Shown here piece by piece: positions 27,400-36,054 of a DNA stretch of 64,000 nt. A program made the position numbers and the translations under genes. The stretch comes from Lacisediminihabitans sp046156175. GTDB lineage: Bacteria; Actinomycetota; Actinomycetes; Actinomycetales; Microbacteriaceae. The notes beneath the pieces are model-generated. The model searched no databases and was not told where the DNA came from. It was given only the letters and a program-made list of their open reading frames with translations. The DNA is taken from contig NZ_JAYLVL010000003.1 of assembly GCF_046156175.1 (NCBI RefSeq), positions 698,558-762,557 of the forward strand, read 5' to 3'. How positions within the stretch are numbered: position 1 is the stretch's first letter; the number at the start of each line of letters is the position of its first letter.

Positions 27400-27615
27400 T
27401 CAGTCGCGCAGCTCTTCCTTGTACTCGTTCTTCGCCTTTGTGGCGTCGCGATCGGCTTCGGCCTTGGAGACTCCACCCTCGGCGCGCTTGACCTCAGCCT
27501 CGGCCTTCACCTCGTCGATGCGGTCGCCTACGCGCTCTTTGGTGTCGTCGGCCCACTCGCCGACCTTCTTGCCGGTCGCTTCTGCTGCGTCTTTGGCATT
27601 GTCCAACAGGCCCAT
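27400..27615 (-). CDS. Small charged helical protein, CsbD-like stress protein
   Basis: 71 residues beginning MGLLDNAKDAAEATGKKVGE, very rich in Lys, Glu, Asp and Ala and predicted fully helical. This pattern is typical of CsbD/LEA-like stress proteins. AGGAG stands 7 nt before the ATG at 27615. The function is not established. The DNA just after the stop repeats the end of the gene (CAGTCGCGCAGCT at 27350 and 27401), suggesting a small duplication at the 3' end. Confidence 0.75.
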   Translation of the reverse strand: MGLLDNAKDAAEATGKKVGEWADDTKERVGDRIDEVKAEAEVKRAEGGVSKAEADRDATKAKNEYKEELRD

Positions 27616-27772
27616 GATCTCTCCTTCGTCTGGTGTTGATTTCACGGTAATCCCCGCCGCGGCACCCTCATGCGGCTCCCACACGATTCCCAGAATCGCG
27701 GCCTGAGCTGACGAACGAATCGGCAGAAACGTTGGGTGGCGGCTCGCCGGAGCACCGCCCTAGCGTGAGGAC

Positions 27773-28624
27773 ATGAGGCGAATACTGGTCACGACACTCC
27801 TGCTCGTCACTGCACTCGGTCTCGCGGGATGCACCGCTTCCGCCGGATCCGTGCAGTCTGACAGCTCTGGCAGTTCGATCGCGCGTGCGCCGGTGATAGC
27901 GCCGGAGAAGGCCGCAGGCACCGTCGACACGGCATCCACGCCGACATCCCCCCGCTCGGTGATCACGACAGGCACGCTCTCGATCACCGTCGATGAGCCC
28001 TCGGTCTCGGCAGAGAAGGCCGTGACGATCACGGATGCGGCCGGCGGTCATGTCGACGGGCGCACCGAGCATCCCACGACGGATGGCGTCCCCGGATCCG
28101 CCCAACTGGTGTTGAGGATCCCTGCCACCAGGCTGGATGCGGCGCTCACGGAGTTGAAGAAGCTGGGGCGCGTGGAGAACGTCTCCCTTTCGGCCCAGGA
28201 TGTCACCGGCCAGTCCCAGGACCTGGCGGCGCGCATCACTGCGCTGAGCACCTCGGTCGACCGACTGATCGAGCTCATGTCCCGCGCCACCACCACCGCC
28301 GACCTCATCTCCATCGAGACCGTGCTCTCCGACCGGCAGGCGAACCTCGAGAGCCTGCAGGCACAGAAGCGTGGTCTCGACGACCAGGTGGACCTCGCCA
28401 CGCTCACTGTGGACTTCGGCACGGTCACGACCGCTCCCGTGCGCCCTCCCGCCACCTTCCTCTCGGGTCTCATCGCCGGCTGGGGCTCCCTGGTGGCCTT
28501 CCTCTCCGGACTGCTGGTGGTGGTGGGAGTCGCGCTCCCCTGGATCGCCTGCGCGGCGATTCTCGCCGCACTGGCCGTGTACGTCGTGCGTCGCCGACGC
28601 ACACGCGTCATCCGGCAGTCGTGA
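27773..28624 (+). CDS. DUF4349 domain lipoprotein
   Basis: 283 residues. A lipoprotein signal peptide ends LAGC (Cys20), followed by a disordered Ser/Ala/Pro stretch to about 60. A DUF4349 domain comes next (GTLSITVDEPSVSAEKAVTI, RIPATRLDAALTELKKLG, and a coiled-coil-like QDLAARITALSTSVDRLIEL). One C-terminal transmembrane segment follows at about 245-275, with a basic RRRRTR tail. The protein is probably anchored at both ends outside the membrane; its role is unknown. TAGCGT lies 6 nt before the ATG (leaderless), although GAGGA overlaps this gap. Confidence 0.85.
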   Translation: MRRILVTTLLLVTALGLAGCTASAGSVQSDSSGSSIARAPVIAPEKAAGTVDTASTPTSPRSVITTGTLSITVDEPSVSAEKAVTITDAAGGHVDGRTEHPTTDGVPGSAQLVLRIPATRLDAALTELKKLGRVENVSLSAQDVTGQSQDLAARITALSTSVDRLIELMSRATTTADLISIETVLSDRQANLESLQAQKRGLDDQVDLATLTVDFGTVTTAPVRPPATFLSGLIAGWGSLVAFLSGLLVVVGVALPWIACAAILAALAVYVVRRRRTRVIRQS

Positions 28625-28641
28625 GGGAGCGCCGGGGCGCC

Positions 28642-30210
28642 TCAGCGCTGACGGGCGAGGTGCTCCAGTAGTTCCGGTGCCGCACGGTCCAGCTGAGCTC
28701 CGCCGAGACGGATCCCCAGAACCATCAGTCCGGAACCGAGAGCGATACCGACCACGAGCCCGATCCATCCCAGAAGGTCGACCCCGGTCGCCGCTCCGAC
28801 CACCGCCAGGACGAGTTCGGGCAGCACGAGCGCCCCGAGCACACCCCAGGTGGCGAAGGTGGTGAGGGCCGTCGTGAACCCCGCCCCGGGTGCCGCCTTG
28901 AACGGGTTGTCGCCCGGTCCCGGCACGGGGATGACGATGCGGGCCGAGGAATAGCTCGAGACCCCGAGCCCGCTGAGGAAGATTCCGATCGAGAGCCCGA
29001 GAAGGCCGGGCAGCACCGACCACGATCCGCTGATCCAGACCGAACCGATGCTGAAGATGATCACGATCGGCAACCCGAAGCTGCCGAGAGCGGCGGCCCG
29101 GCCGAGCCGGTCATCTCTGCCGCGGATGCCGGATGAGATCTGCGTCGCGAAGGCCGTGCCCTCATAAGACAGGTCGGAGAAGATCGACAGTGAGAGCAGC
29201 AGTGCCACGATCGGACCGACAGAGTGCAGAAGGTCGAGCGCCCCGTTGCGGCTGTAGAAAAACATCAGAGCCGGGATGAGCGGCACGACGAGCAACTGGC
29301 GGGCGTAGCGCGGGTCCCGGATCCAGTAGGTGAGGGAGCGGGCCGCGACCGCCCCGGCCGGGGTCGCCGGAAACCGGCCGAGCCACCCGAGTTTGCCGCT
29401 GCCGCGACTGCGCGAGGTGGTGTGGGCCGGAGTGATGAGGGCGAGCGCGAGGCTGCGGCGCCAGAGAAGCAGGAGAAGGAGCAGGGTGGCGATACCGATC
29501 AGGAAGTGAAGGGCCGCTTCGCCGGGATGTCCAAGCGCGAGGTCCGAAGGCACGGCCCAGAGCGCGCCGAGGGGCGTCCAGGCGAGGGCATTCGCGAGGC
29601 CGGGGAGGGCATCCGTGGCCGTGCGGATGCCGGAGGAGAGCGAGACGATGATCGGTCCGAGCAAGATGAGCGGGATGATCGCGAGGAATCCCGCGGCTTC
29701 TCGAAAGCGGCGACCAGAGGTGAAAGTGGAACTGAGCGTGGTGACCGCGCGCGATCCGACGATGCAGGTCGCGGCAGCGATGGCCGCGCAGAGGCCCGCG
29801 ACCAGCGCGATCAGCGGATGCTGCCACCAGGTGCCCGCGGTAGCCAGCGACGCGAGCAGGGTCACGATTCCGGGCACCCCCACGAGACCACTCAGGGCGA
29901 GCCCGAGCAGCAGGGTGTTCAACGGAATCGGGAAGGTCACCAACCGTGCGGGTTCGAGGGTCTGGTCGATCCCGGAGGCCAGGAGGGGGATGAGCACCCA
30001 GCCGAGTACGAGGGCCGAGCCGGCGAGCACCACGACGGTGCGAGCGATCCCCACCGGCACACCGCTGAGCGCCACGAGCCCGATCGTGCTGCCGAACAGG
30101 ATGCCGATGCCGTAGAGAGCGCCGAAAATCACCGCGACGAGCTGCCAGGTGCTGCGCAGCAGGGAGTTCTTGAGAACGAGGAGGCGAAGCCTCAGGAGAT
30201 TCGCAACCAC
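28642..30210 (-). CDS. ABC transporter permease, multi-spanning
   Basis: 522-residue integral membrane protein with about 12-14 hydrophobic segments, forming the permease of an exporter-type ABC system. The GTG at 30210 (GTG GTT GCG AAT) was chosen because it gives an N-terminus typical of the family (ANLLRLRLLVLKNSL) and overlaps the 3' end of the ATPase gene by 19 nt. The exported substrate is unknown. Confidence 0.82.
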   Translation of the reverse strand: MVANLLRLRLLVLKNSLLRSTWQLVAVIFGALYGIGILFGSTIGLVALSGVPVGIARTVVVLAGSALVLGWVLIPLLASGIDQTLEPARLVTFPIPLNTLLLGLALSGLVGVPGIVTLLASLATAGTWWQHPLIALVAGLCAAIAAATCIVGSRAVTTLSSTFTSGRRFREAAGFLAIIPLILLGPIIVSLSSGIRTATDALPGLANALAWTPLGALWAVPSDLALGHPGEAALHFLIGIATLLLLLLLWRRSLALALITPAHTTSRSRGSGKLGWLGRFPATPAGAVAARSLTYWIRDPRYARQLLVVPLIPALMFFYSRNGALDLLHSVGPIVALLLSLSIFSDLSYEGTAFATQISSGIRGRDDRLGRAAALGSFGLPIVIIFSIGSVWISGSWSVLPGLLGLSIGIFLSGLGVSSYSSARIVIPVPGPGDNPFKAAPGAGFTTALTTFATWGVLGALVLPELVLAVVGAATGVDLLGWIGLVVGIALGSGLMVLGIRLGGAQLDRAAPELLEHLARQR

Positions 30211-30995
30211 TCGGGCCCTTCCGCGTGGTGTCGCCCTCCGACCAGTTCGACGAACCGGTCTTCCAGCGTGGATCCGCCCCGCACCTCGTCCACGGTTCCC
30301 GCCGCAAGCACCCTCCCCGCCGAGATCACGGCGACGTGGTCGCACATGCGCTGCACGAGATCCATGGCGTGACTCGACACGATGACGGTGCCCCCGGATG
30401 AGACATAGCCCTGCAGGATGTCGCGGATGTTCGCCGCCGAGACCGGGTCGACCGACTCGAATGGCTCATCGAGAACCAGCAGTCGCGGTGCATGCACGAG
30501 CGCGCAGGCCAGGGCGATCTTCTTCGTCATGCCCGCCGAGTAGTCGACAACGAGGGTTCCGCTCGCCCCCTGCAGGTCCAGCAGCCGGAGCAGGTCGTCC
30601 ACCCGTTCCGCGACAGTCGGCCGGTCCATCCCCGTGAGGAGTCCCGAGTAGGTGACGAGCTGCTCCCCGGTGAGGCGATCGAACAGGCGCACGCCGTCGG
30701 AGAGCACCCCGACGAGCCGCTTCGCCTCGGTGAGATTGCGCCAGACGTCCACCCCGTGCAGCGTGATGGTGCCGGCATCCGGTCTCAGCAGCCCGGTGGC
30801 CATCGAGAGGGTCGTGGTCTTTCCGGCGCCGTTCGGGCCGACAAGACCGTAGAAGGACCCGGTGGGAACATCCAGGCTGAGATCATCGACGGCATTCTTC
30901 TCGCCGAAGCGCTTGTACAGGCCTCGGATGCTCAGGGCCGCCTGCGGGGAGATGGACTCGGTCTGGCGCGGGTTCTCGGGCAGGTTCTGTGGCAC
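30192..30995 (-). CDS. ABC transporter ATP-binding protein (exporter type)
   Basis: ATPase of 267 residues. Walker A is VGPNGAGKTTTLSMATGLL, the signature region is YSAGMTKKIALACALVHAP (unusual YSAGM in place of LSGGQ), Walker B is LLVLDEPFESVDP, and the H-loop is VSSHAMD. The GTG at 30995 was chosen because TAGGGT lies 7 nt upstream (leaderless); an in-frame ATG at 31037 has no such signal. It forms an operon with the overlapping permease. Confidence 0.88.
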   Translation of the reverse strand: MPQNLPENPRQTESISPQAALSIRGLYKRFGEKNAVDDLSLDVPTGSFYGLVGPNGAGKTTTLSMATGLLRPDAGTITLHGVDVWRNLTEAKRLVGVLSDGVRLFDRLTGEQLVTYSGLLTGMDRPTVAERVDDLLRLLDLQGASGTLVVDYSAGMTKKIALACALVHAPRLLVLDEPFESVDPVSAANIRDILQGYVSSGGTVIVSSHAMDLVQRMCDHVAVISAGRVLAAGTVDEVRGGSTLEDRFVELVGGRHHAEGPEWLRIS

Positions 30996-31046
30996 GAGCG
31001 CCACCCTAGCCGACGGTGCCGCCAAGGGCCGGTGCACCGCACGGTT

Positions 31047-31478
31047 CTAGCTGCCGTCGACCCTGGCGCCGGGGTCCCCTTTCGCGCGGAAGGCTCGATC
31101 GATCATGCGCGTGAGCACGCCGGCATCCGTCACCGACAGGTCCCGGATGTACAGGCACCCCTTGCCGGTGGTGTGGGGTCCGAGTTGTGCGACGAGCTCG
31201 TTGTTGCCGGGGGCGCTGAGCACGCTGTACAGCACGAGCGCGCTCTTTCTCGGGGAGAAGGCGACCACCGGGGTATCCCCCTCCCGCCCGCTGGCATAGA
31301 CATAGTGATGGCTGCCGAATCCGACGATGCTCGTTCCCCACATCACTGGCTGCAGCCCCGTGATGGAGCTCATCATCGCAAGAATCGCGCGGCTGTCGGT
31401 GCGGCGCCGGTCGTTCTCGATCGCGTCGATGAACTCATCGACGGAGGCATCCAGCGGCTGGGTCTTGTTCGCCTGCAC
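31047..31478 (-). CDS. DUF1801 domain protein
   Basis: 143 residues matching DUF1801 (SFGFG-type fold): TSIVGFGSHHYVYASGREGD and VVAFSPRKSALVLYSVL. The C-terminal GKGCLYIRDLSVTDAGVLTRM is family-typical. The GTG start at 31478 begins the family N-terminus (QANKTQPLDASVDEFIDAI). Biochemical role unknown, probably a small-ligand-binding cytosolic protein. Confidence 0.8.
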   Translation of the reverse strand: MQANKTQPLDASVDEFIDAIENDRRRTDSRAILAMMSSITGLQPVMWGTSIVGFGSHHYVYASGREGDTPVVAFSPRKSALVLYSVLSAPGNNELVAQLGPHTTGKGCLYIRDLSVTDAGVLTRMIDRAFRAKGDPGARVDGS

Positions 31479-31589
31479 GCGACGATTCTGCCAAAGGGGC
31501 GGTTCGACGGGAAGCCCCCGCGCTCTCCCGCCCAGGATGCGAGGGCTGCTCGGTAGATCCGCACGCCCGCCTCGCGCACAGCGCACGAA

Positions 31590-31635
31590 AAACTCCCCGC
31601 GATCGTCGGCGGTGATGCCGTGTCGCGGGGAGTTT
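31590..31635 (-). terminator. Rho-independent terminator of tRNA-Ala
   Basis: A perfect 13-bp inverted repeat, AAACTCCCCGCGA and TCGCGGGGAGTTT, has a 20-nt loop. Read on the minus strand it stands 12 nt after the tRNA 3' end, and the stem is followed by a run of five T (31588-31592 region). Confidence 0.8.
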
Positions 31636-31647
31636 CTGCGTTACCGG

Positions 31648-31720
31648 TGGACCCTAGGAGATTCGAACTCCTGACCTCCTCGATGCGAACGAGGCGCGCT
31701 ACCAACTGCGCCAAGGGCCC
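31648..31720 (-). tRNA. tRNA-Ala (anticodon CGC)
   Basis: A 73-nt cloverleaf on the minus strand. The acceptor stem is GGGCCCT/AGGGTCC (one G-T pair), the D-arm contains GCGCAGTTGGTAGCGC, the anticodon stem-loop is CCTCG-TTCGCAT-CGAGG with anticodon CGC, and the T-loop is TTCGAAT. CC of the CCA end is encoded, but the next base is G, so the terminal A must be added. A terminator hairpin follows immediately. Confidence 0.95.
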
Positions 31721-31890
31721 GTACTGCTTTGCTACGTTATCACTTTCACGAGGTGCATCGGCGCAGTGTGCTCTCCTCTGCGCTCTACGCGACCGCCGCC
31801 AGACCCACGCCAGAACCCGACCGGGCGAAATCGGCGCCGAGATGCCGGAGGCAGCAACGAAACCGGCGGCTCGAGAAGGGATCCGACGCG

Positions 31891-32802
31891 CTAGGCGCGA
31901 CGGCGGCGCAGCACGGCGTCGAGGTCGGTGTGCGTTTCTGGCTGCTCTTCGACGAAACCCATTCGGGCGAATCGACTGGGAGCCGTCGGTGCAGCGGGCC
32001 TTATCGGAGTGACCTCCGGAGCCTCGTGCGCCTCGCGAAGGCGGCGCTCGGCATCCGCTGCGGCTTGGCGCAGCTCGGCGGCGGCCTCGAGTGACGCGAC
32101 GAGTGACCTCTCCGGCGCGGGACGTGACATATACAGGGGCTTCGGCACGGGAACCGGCGTCCAGGTCGTCTGCACGGGAGCCGGAGGAACGACCACCGCT
32201 CGCGGGGCTTCGACGACGACGACGACGGGCCGGGAGCGCAGGCTGCGGGCGAGTGCGGCTCTGGTTCGGCCGACGGATGCCATCTGCCCGAGCATCCCGA
32301 TGCTGCCGGCCGTCACGGCGGCGCCGACGGCCAGAAGCATCCAGGAACCGGAGCCGAGAAGCTGGACGACACCGATACCGGAGGCGACGAGCGCGGCGAA
32401 CAGCACCGCCGAGGTGATCGCCCGCGAACGTCGAAGCCGCCGGGAGGCCGGCGAACTGGCCGCGACATCCGCGGCGATAGCGGGCTGGGTCTCGGCCAAG
32501 CGGCGGGCGGCGGCTCGCGCGACCGCGGCATCCTGCGCCTCGGCGATGGCCGCGGTGCGCTGCAGTTGCTTCTTGAGCACGCGCTCCTGCTGGGCGGCGC
32601 TGCGAGCGGTCGTCTCCGCACGCACCTCGAGCGGCACCTCGGAAGTCTCGGCCATGATGCGCAGTGTCTGCTGCAGGCGGAGCGCGTTACGCTCGGTCGC
32701 GAGATACTCCCGACGCTGGAGCCAGGTGGGAACGAGGTAGGCGAGCCAGAGCACGGCGGCAAGGGCGATGATCACGCCCGATCCGACTCCTTCAGCACCC
32801 AT
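31891..32802 (-). CDS. Membrane protein of unknown function
   Basis: 303 residues. There is one N-terminal transmembrane segment (about 8-25, VIIALAAVLWLAYLVPTWL), then a long Ala/Arg/Glu-rich helical region likely to be coiled coil. Two further transmembrane segments follow at about 128-170, and the tail is Pro-rich and then basic (ends RRRRA). I do not recognise a named domain. TACCGT lies exactly 6 nt before the ATG, indicating a leaderless transcript. It sits between tRNA-Ala and the acetyltransferase gene. Confidence 0.75.
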   Translation of the reverse strand: MGAEGVGSGVIIALAAVLWLAYLVPTWLQRREYLATERNALRLQQTLRIMAETSEVPLEVRAETTARSAAQQERVLKKQLQRTAAIAEAQDAAVARAAARRLAETQPAIAADVAASSPASRRLRRSRAITSAVLFAALVASGIGVVQLLGSGSWMLLAVGAAVTAGSIGMLGQMASVGRTRAALARSLRSRPVVVVVEAPRAVVVPPAPVQTTWTPVPVPKPLYMSRPAPERSLVASLEAAAELRQAAADAERRLREAHEAPEVTPIRPAAPTAPSRFARMGFVEEQPETHTDLDAVLRRRRA

Positions 32803-32840
32803 AGCCCTACGGTACGAGGGCTTGGACGATTAACCCTCGA

Positions 32841-33497
32841 TTACCGAGGGTGTGTTCCGCGCTGGAGGGACGCATCCCAGTCGGCCTGGGGCACGATCCC
32901 TGCCCCCTCGGGCACGCGTCCGTCGAGCCAGCGCCTCAGCACTCCTGAGGGAAGCTCCTCGGCGACGAGAGCAAAACAGAAATGGTCGCGCCAATCGCCA
33001 TTGATGTGGATGTAGCGCCGCCGAAGCCCCTCGTATCGGAAGCCCAGCTTCTCGACCACGCGCAGACTCGGGGCATTCTCCGGGCGGATGCAGATCTCCA
33101 TGCGATGCAGGCCCACCTGGAAGAAGGCGTAGTCGCTCGCGAGCGCGACGGCCGTCGGCGTCACTCCCTTGCCGGCGAAGCGTTCCGAGACCCAGTACCC
33201 GATGGTCGCCGACGAGAGGGAGCCGTAGGTGATCCCCGAGACGTTGAGCTGACCGGCGAACTCCCCGTCGTATTCGATGGCGAAGGGAAGGCCGAAACCG
33301 GCGCGCGCGTTGGCCTGGAGACTGCGGATGCTGGAGCGCACATCGAAACTCATTGCCCCGTGCGGGTTGGTCGCTTCCCATTTGCGCAGCCAGCCGCGGT
33401 TCTCGAGGAGTTCGCGCTCGAGTACTCGTGCGTCGCGCAGACGGATGGGGCGGATAGTCGTCTTGCCCTCACGGAGGGTAGGGATCGGAGTCGCCAC
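32841..33497 (-). CDS. rimJ: Ribosomal-protein-alanine N-acetyltransferase-like GNAT (RimJ family)
   Basis: GNAT enzyme of 218 residues, RimJ/RimL-like: IRPIRLRDARVLEREL, SSATIGYWVSERFAGKGVTP (acetyl-CoA loop) and ICIRPENAPSLRVVEKLGF followed by RYEGLRRRYIHINGDWRDH. RimJ acetylates the N-terminus of ribosomal protein S5, but homologues also act on other proteins, so the target is tentative. The GTG at 33497 is 6 nt after TAGACT (leaderless). Confidence 0.85.
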   Translation of the reverse strand: MATPIPTLREGKTTIRPIRLRDARVLERELLENRGWLRKWEATNPHGAMSFDVRSSIRSLQANARAGFGLPFAIEYDGEFAGQLNVSGITYGSLSSATIGYWVSERFAGKGVTPTAVALASDYAFFQVGLHRMEICIRPENAPSLRVVEKLGFRYEGLRRRYIHINGDWRDHFCFALVAEELPSGVLRRWLDGRVPEGAGIVPQADWDASLQRGTHPR

Positions 33498-33526
33498 CGC
33501 ACCAGTCTAGAGCCGGGGCCGGTCCC

Positions 33527-33562
33527 GGTCTCGATACGGCCGCGGACGGCCTACTCGACCAC
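33527..33562. repeat. Half-element of the GGTCTCGAT...CTACTCGACCACC repeat family
   Basis: GGTCTCGATACGGCCGCGGACGGCCTACTCGACCA resembles one half of the inverted repeat at 26192. It lies between the acetyltransferase start and the galU stop. Confidence 0.6.
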
Positions 33563-33581
33563 CCGGGCGCTCGATCAGCGA

Positions 33582-34475
33582 CTACTCGAGGGTGCTTGCG
33601 AAGTCCTTGAGCCACGGGCGCAGATCCGGGCCCAGGTCGTCACGGTCGACCGCGAGCTGCACGATGGCCTTGATGTAGTCGAGACGATCACCGGTGTCGT
33701 AGCGGCGACCACGGAAGACGACACCGTATACGCCGCCCGCGATGCTCGGGTTCGCCGCGAGCGTCTGGAGCGCATCCGTGAGTTGGATCTCGCCCCCCTT
33801 GCCGGCGGGAGTGTGCTCGAGGATGTCGAAGATCTCGGGCTGCAGCACGTAGCGACCGATGATCGCGTAGTTGGAGGGAGCCTTCTCGCGGGTGGGCTTC
33901 TCGACCAGTCCGGTGATCCGCACAACATCCTCGTCGTCGGTGGCCTCGACTGTGGCGATTCCGTACATGTGTACCTGCGCGGGGTCGACCTCGAGCAGTG
34001 CGACGATCGTGGCGTTGCGCTTGCCCTGCTCCTCGAGCATGCGAGAGAGCAAGACGTCCCGGTCGTCGATGATGTCGTCACCGAGCAACACGGCGAAGGG
34101 CTCGTGGCCCACGTGCATCCGGGCGCGCAATACCGCGTGTCCGAGCCCCTTGGGGTCGCCCTGGCGCACGTAGTGCACCTCGGCGAGATCGGTCGCATAG
34201 TTCACTTTGCGGAGGCGCTCGATGTCGCCTTTCATGAGCAGAGTGGCCTCGAGTTCGCCCACGCGGTCGAAATGATTCTCGAGCGCATTCTTGTTTCGAC
34301 CCGTGATCATCAATACGTCGGTGAGGCCGGCCGCAACGGCCTCCTCCACCACATACTGGATCGCCGGCTTGTCGACGACGGGCAGCATCTCCTTGGGCAT
34401 CGCTTTCGTCGCGGGCAGGAATCGTGTTCCCAGACCCGCGGCGGGGATGACAGCTTTAGTGATTGTGAAGGCCAT
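33582..34475 (-). CDS. galU: UTP-glucose-1-phosphate uridylyltransferase
   Basis: GalU, 297 residues, makes UDP-glucose from UTP and glucose-1-phosphate. Motifs are IPAAGLGTRFLPATKAMPKE, YVVEEAVAAGLTDVLMITGR, YVRQGDPKGLGHAVL, VLLGDDIID and EKP. The ATG at 34475 is preceded by TACCCT with 7 nt spacing and no ribosome-binding site. It is divergent from the folate gene, with 83 bp between the two starts. Confidence 0.95.
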   Translation of the reverse strand: MAFTITKAVIPAAGLGTRFLPATKAMPKEMLPVVDKPAIQYVVEEAVAAGLTDVLMITGRNKNALENHFDRVGELEATLLMKGDIERLRKVNYATDLAEVHYVRQGDPKGLGHAVLRARMHVGHEPFAVLLGDDIIDDRDVLLSRMLEEQGKRNATIVALLEVDPAQVHMYGIATVEATDDEDVVRITGLVEKPTREKAPSNYAIIGRYVLQPEIFDILEHTPAGKGGEIQLTDALQTLAANPSIAGGVYGVVFRGRRYDTGDRLDYIKAIVQLAVDRDDLGPDLRPWLKDFASTLE

Positions 34476-34541
34476 GGCGCTAAGGGTATACGACCACCAT
34501 TTCGACGGCGTTAACTCGACACGGACCATAGACTTGGGCGC

Positions 34542-34562
34542 GTGAACGGGGTACGCGAGTGA
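34542..34562 (+). CDS. Six-codon leader ORF overlapping the cyclo-ligase start
   Basis: GTG AAC GGG GTA CGC GAG TGA, preceded by TAGACT with 7 nt spacing, so it would be the first, leaderless codon of the mRNA. Its TGA overlaps the GTG start of the next gene (GTGA). Ribosomes that terminate here could re-initiate on the cyclo-ligase gene, which has no good ribosome-binding site of its own. The evidence is positional only. Confidence 0.5.
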   Translation: MNGVRE

Positions 34563-35137
34563 CAGGAGACGAGAGAAACCAGAAGCGCGCCCTCCGGGCC
34601 GAGCTTCGGGAGCGCCGGCGCATCATGACCACCCGGGAGCGGGAACAGACCACCACCCAACTGTGCGACCACCTCATCGAGTTGGCCACGCGACTGCGGG
34701 TGAGCTCGGTCGCGGCCTACCTTCCGACGACGGAGGAGCCGAACATCCGGCCGTTCCTCAACTGGGCGGATGCGCAGAAGATCCGCATCCTCTACCCGAT
34801 CTCGCGCGATGACGGTCTGCTCGACTGGACCGTCGGCGACGGTGAAACGGAGATCGAAGGCCTGTTCGGCATGCCGGAGCCGGTGGGCGAGCTGCTCGGA
34901 CCCATCGCCATCAATGACGTCGACCTGATCCTCGTGCCGGCGGCATCCGTCGACCGCACGGGAATGCGCATGGGTTGGGGCCGCGGCTATTTCGATCGCA
35001 CCCTCGGATCCATGGAGAAGTGCCCGCCGGTCTATGCTGTGATCTTCGACAGGGAGTTGGTCGACAGTGTGCCGAGCGAGGTGCACGACAAGCGCGTGGA
35101 CGGTGTCGTCACCCCCAGCGCCATCGTCAGCTTCTGA
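34559..35137 (+). CDS. 5-formyltetrahydrofolate cyclo-ligase
   Basis: Methenyltetrahydrofolate synthetase (192 residues) that recycles 5-formyl-THF with ATP. Family features are KRALRAELRERRRIM, SVAAYLPTTEEPNIRPFL and the ATP/Mg motif GMRMGWGRGYFDRTL, then VTPSAIVSF at the end. The GTG at 34559 overlaps the stop of a six-codon leader ORF. It begins a collinear run with the zinc-ribbon and MscL genes. Confidence 0.9.
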   Translation: MTGDERNQKRALRAELRERRRIMTTREREQTTTQLCDHLIELATRLRVSSVAAYLPTTEEPNIRPFLNWADAQKIRILYPISRDDGLLDWTVGDGETEIEGLFGMPEPVGELLGPIAINDVDLILVPAASVDRTGMRMGWGRGYFDRTLGSMEKCPPVYAVIFDRELVDSVPSEVHDKRVDGVVTPSAIVSF

Positions 35138-35163
35138 CTTCCCCCCAACGACTGAGGACCTCC

Positions 35164-35544
35164 GTGCCCACCTATTCCTACCGCTGTGCGAACTGCGACT
35201 ACGCGTTCGACCAGTACCAGGCGTTCACGGATGACTCCCTGACCGTCTGCCCCAACTGCGGCCAGTCCCAGCTGCGCAAGGTCTTCAACTCCATCGGCGT
35301 GAGCTTCACCGGCTCCGGTTTCTACCGCAACGACAGCCGGGCGGAGAAGTCGACCTCAGCGTCGGGATCATCGAACTCGTCGTCGTCCTCGCCGTCGGAG
35401 TCGGCATCCGTGACGACATCCGATGCCCCCGCCGCGAAGTCCGAAAAAAGTAGCTCGAAGGGTGAAACAAAAGCGCTGAAATCCCCCGCCCCGAAATCTG
35501 GCACGGTATCTTCGAATTCCCCCACCGGTCCCGCCGGTTCGTAG
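35164..35544 (+). CDS. FmdB family zinc ribbon protein
   Basis: 126 residues. The N-terminal zinc ribbon PTYSYRCANCDYAFDQYQAF ... VCPNCGQ gives two CxxC pairs, typical of FmdB. The Gly/Phe-rich FTGSGFYRND follows, then a Ser/Lys/Ala-rich disordered tail of about 65 residues. The GTG start has AGGACC upstream and the gene lies 26 nt after the cyclo-ligase stop. Function unknown; the name comes from a proposed regulator of formamidase. Confidence 0.85.
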   Translation: MPTYSYRCANCDYAFDQYQAFTDDSLTVCPNCGQSQLRKVFNSIGVSFTGSGFYRNDSRAEKSTSASGSSNSSSSSPSESASVTTSDAPAAKSEKSSSKGETKALKSPAPKSGTVSSNSPTGPAGS

Positions 35545-35574
35545 CTCTCGATGAGAGACAGCAGAGGAGTTTCC

Positions 35575-36054
35575 GTGCTCAAAGGTTTCAAAGAATTCAT
35601 TCTTCGCGGCAATGTGATCGACCTCGCGGTCGGCATCATCATCGGCGCGGCGTTCACCGCTATCGTCACGGCCTTGGTGGCTGGTGTCTTCAACCCTCTC
35701 ATCGGGGCTCTGTTCAACGCTGCTGACCTGAAGGATGCCATCAAGGTACCGATCCCGACCGTGAGCGGGAAGACCGCCTACATCGCATTCGGATCGGTAA
35801 TCGCCGCCGTCATTCAGTTCCTGATCATCGCTTTCGTCGTCTACTTCGCGATCGTGCTGCCGGTCAACCACCTGGGCAAGATCGCCTTCGCCAAGCAGAA
35901 GCAGGAGGAGGAGGCCACGCCGGCCGACCTGCCACCTACCGAGACCGAGCTGCTCATCCAGATCCGCGACCTGCTCGCCGGACGCCCGTCGCCCGAGGGT
36001 GACCACAGCCAGCCCGCAACAGCGCCGACCGGTGGAGCGCACGCGGCTCAGTAG
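35575..36054 (+). CDS. mscL: Large-conductance mechanosensitive channel MscL
   Basis: Osmotic safety valve in the cytoplasmic membrane, 159 residues. It carries the N-terminal amphipathic helix and pore helix (FKEFILRGNVIDLAVGIIIG), a periplasmic loop, the second membrane helix (IQFLIIAFVVYFAIVLPVN) and a charged C-terminal bundle. The GTG at 35575 with AGAGGAG upstream was preferred to an in-frame ATG at 35551, which would add eight atypical residues. The C-terminal tail is extended by a Pro/Ala-rich segment. Confidence 0.93.
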   Translation: MLKGFKEFILRGNVIDLAVGIIIGAAFTAIVTALVAGVFNPLIGALFNAADLKDAIKVPIPTVSGKTAYIAFGSVIAAVIQFLIIAFVVYFAIVLPVNHLGKIAFAKQKQEEEATPADLPPTETELLIQIRDLLAGRPSPEGDHSQPATAPTGGAHAAQ

